Shown: positions 62,400-64,000 of the stretch, in pieces
How the letters are laid out: every line of letters starts with the position of its first letter
Numbering within the stretch: the first letter of the stretch is position 1
Assembly: GCA_963780175.1 (NCBI GenBank)
Contig: CAWAAT010000002.1
Coordinates: 54,363-118,362, forward strand
Direction: 5' to 3'
DNA: 64,000 bases
Source: Brooklawnia sp963780175
GTDB lineage: Bacteria; Actinomycetota; Actinomycetes; Propionibacteriales; Propionibacteriaceae
Position numbers and translations under genes: made by a program
The notes under the pieces: generated by a model
Told to the model about the DNA's origin: nothing
The model's database searches: none
The model's input: the letters and a program-made list of their open reading frames with translations, nothing else

Positions 62400-63474
62400 T
62401 CACTCCTTCCACGACGGATCGATCGCGGCCAGGGCGTCCATCAGCTGCTCGGCCTCGGCGTCCGAACGGCCGGGCAGAGTCAACAGGTCCGCCACCACCA
62501 GCGCTGTGGGCGCGAGGGTGACAGGTTCACCGGGGCTGGGCAGGATCCGTTCGTCCTGGGGGGCGGCGATGACCACGTTCGCGGTCGCCGCGTCGGCCTC
62601 CACCAAGCCCAGCTGCTCGGCCAGCCTGCGAGGCGACGCCGCGTACAAGCGCGAGCAGCCGCAGCGGGACCACCGAGGTCTTGTCCGGCGGCAGCAGCCT
62701 GCGGGCCGCGGCCGAGCCCGTCATCGCCACACCCTCCTGCTCAGCGAGCCGGTCGGTGACCTGCGCCAGCCCTCGCGGCGCGAGCCAGTACCCCAGACCC
62801 GGGTTGGTCGTGGCGTACCCGTAGTCCTGCACCCAGCGCCGCAGCAACGAACGACGTCGCACGTTCGACACGGCGCCGCGCGCGTCGCGGTCGACGATCC
62901 CTTCAGCCGCCAGCGTGGCGAGCAGCTTCGACACCGACCCGGGCGACACCTGCGCCGCACTGGCCAACTCCCGGACACCGACCGGCACCTCGACCTCGGA
63001 CAGGGCGCGGATCACGCGACCGGTAGCCACCCCGTTCAACCGGACCACGGCAGACGACTCCGGAGCACGGGGAGAGCGCTCGGCACCCTCGCCCGTGAGC
63101 AGGATCAAGGGGTCGTCCGAGACGAGGCGCACCCAGCCCGTCGCGTCGACGTAACTGATCCCCGCCTGCGCCAGGGCACGGCGGGTGGCGGGGCCGATGT
63201 AGTCCGCGACGAACAAGACCGGGAAGCCCGTCTCCCGCTGACGCTCCCGAAGGGCTGCCACGGTATCGGCGAGCGACCTCCCGCCCGCCCGCTTTGCCTC
63301 GACTCTGTAGGTGACGCCCACCCCTGCCGGCCCCCTCACCGACAACAGCACATCACCCGCGTACGGGGCGGCGCCGTCGGTGAGGTTGGCCGTCCACGCG
63401 CGCGGCAGCAGCTCCCTGACCTGACGTATGGCATCCTCAAGCAGAAGTGTTTCCGGGCGTGCATCGTTTCTCAT
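62400..63474 (-). pseudogene. AbiEi-like antitoxin/regulator with nuclease-like N-terminus (frameshift near 62650)
   Basis: About 358 codons. Start 63474 (or 63486) gives MRNDARPETLLLEDAIRQVRELLPRAW. The N-terminal ~130 residues (LSVRGPAGVGVTYRVEAKRAGG, PVLFVADYIGPATRRALAQAGISYVDATGWVRL) have a restriction-endonuclease-like strand pattern. A winged helix follows (VPVGVRELASAAQVSPGSVSKLLATLAAEGIVDRD). Near 62650 the frame shifts to YAASPRRLAEQLGLVEADAATANVVIAAPQDERI and onward to the stop. The context (1 bp before an AbiEii-like gene) and the wing suggest the antitoxin and autorepressor of a type IV-like pair. Confidence 0.72.
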
Positions 63475-63501
63475 AGTACGAAACATTCTACTTCCAGAAA
63501 C
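63466..63501 (-). promoter_or_regulatory. GTTTC/GAAAC repeats around the AbiEi-like start
   Basis: GTTTC (63466-63470) and GAAAC (63480-63484) are inverted with a 9-bp spacer, and another GAAAC lies at 63497-63501. They overlap the start region of the winged-helix gene and could be its autoregulatory operator. Confidence 0.4.
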
Positions 63502-64000
63502 ACTGAGGGCGAGAGTCTGGTGCGGCCCAGAGTGCGGGTGCAGTGTCGCGGTTGAGGTCGCGCTCCAGCTCATCGCCGGTTCCCGCTCCCGCTCTGCATC
63601 GCAGCCCCTGTTCAGTCGGACGCGCCACTCGCTCTCATAACGGGCGTCTGCTGTTCTCGGGGGACAGTCCCGCAGCCTGAGTCCGTACCGATTCAGAGCA
63701 GACACGGGCCGCGTCGGCCAGTGGGTCCGATGACGGACCCATGGTCCTGATGGGGGTGCCTTGCTCCGCGACTGACACTGTGGCATTGCGGGCTCCGGGG
63801 CGGGCGGCCAGGGCTGGCGCCTTGAACCACCCCCGGGCACAACTCCCCCCTCTGGGATCGGGTGGACGGGAGCCATCAGCCCACAAGAACACGGTTCAGT
63901 CCAGCAGCAGTCGACCTCGGTGAGGGTCCCTTGCTACCCGAGCGTCCCCGCGCCGCGCCCAGCCCGACAACCCCCAGACGGCCCAGCCCGTTTCCGATGT
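63487..64000. other. No gene recognised at the right edge
   Basis: 514 bp upstream of the AbiEi-like gene. A minus-strand frame at 63635-63892 has low-complexity Pro/Arg/Ala content and no motif. Nothing else, including RNA genes or repeats, is seen. Confidence 0.4.

Noticed and set aside
1..64000. CRISPR array, rRNA operon or replication origin
   Set aside because: No regularly spaced identical repeats with unique spacers, no rRNA-like sequence and no DnaA-box cluster were seen.

Overview
The window looks like the chromosome of a high-GC Gram-positive actinobacterium. Coding is dense and GC-rich, GTG starts are common, and there are Actinobacteria-type families such as DUF2510 proteins, DUF2254, DUF4395 and XRE/MmyB-like regulators. 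Two large secreted proteins carry S-layer-homology (SLH) repeats of the 'RDAMAAFLYR' type. A member of the Propionibacteriales is a reasonable guess, but nothing in the sequence fixes the genus.

1-25.6 kb is mostly core and cell-surface material. It starts with a sulfide:quinone-oxidoreductase-like flavoprotein behind a CsoR/CstR-like operator, then a GerMN lipoprotein, a giant SLH/Ig/SpaA-like surface protein (frameshifted) and a cell-wall or glycan acyltransferase (frameshifted). Next come a thioredoxin/DUF4395 pair and a copper-type operon (SHOCT protein plus multicopper oxidase). A fasciclin lipoprotein lies opposite a CarH-like B12-binding MerR regulator. Then follow gpmA, pyk, a ferric-reductase/FMN-binding pair that looks like an extracytosolic electron-transfer module, an SGNH hydrolase, an SLH-anchored subtilisin with a seven-bladed propeller, and glgB.

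25.6-35.2 kb holds small membrane proteins, an Ltp/DUF2510 protein, a RelE toxin with an N-terminally truncated antitoxin, DUF2254, an IS30 remnant fused to the tail of a DUF305 gene, and a TetR regulator with a 1154-residue fused ABC transporter that has two unusual short-repeat tracts.

35.4-50.3 kb is an accessory redox region. Three paralogous XRE/MmyB-like regulators (one with an internal deletion, one frameshifted) lie among two aldo/keto reductases, two zinc alcohol dehydrogenases (one truncated, one frameshifted), a cyclophilin-like lipoprotein, an acetyltransferase, a cupin and a carboxymuconolactone-decarboxylase-like protein. Also here are a damaged substrate-binding lipoprotein, a divergent pair of zinc-ribbon proteins, a MazEF-like pair and an F420-dependent-reductase-like protein.

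50.7-64 kb is a mobile or defence-like zone. It has an AlbA_2/Schlafen-like ATP-binding regulator, gene debris, endonuclease III, an integrase N-terminal fragment, and two ~205-bp direct repeats that end in a tRNA-Leu-like 3' segment. The 6.4 kb between the repeats holds an HEPN/MNT pair, a beta-lactamase-like hydrolase, and a minus-strand run of HTH-Cys-rich protein, NifX-like, peroxiredoxin, NifX-like and peptide deformylase, then a DEDDh exonuclease. Beyond the second repeat is an AbiEi/AbiEii-like pair, both genes frameshifted.

About ten otherwise coherent genes are interrupted by apparent single-base frameshifts. This may be real decay or uncorrected sequencing error, so 'pseudogene' in the list means the reading frame is broken in this sequence.
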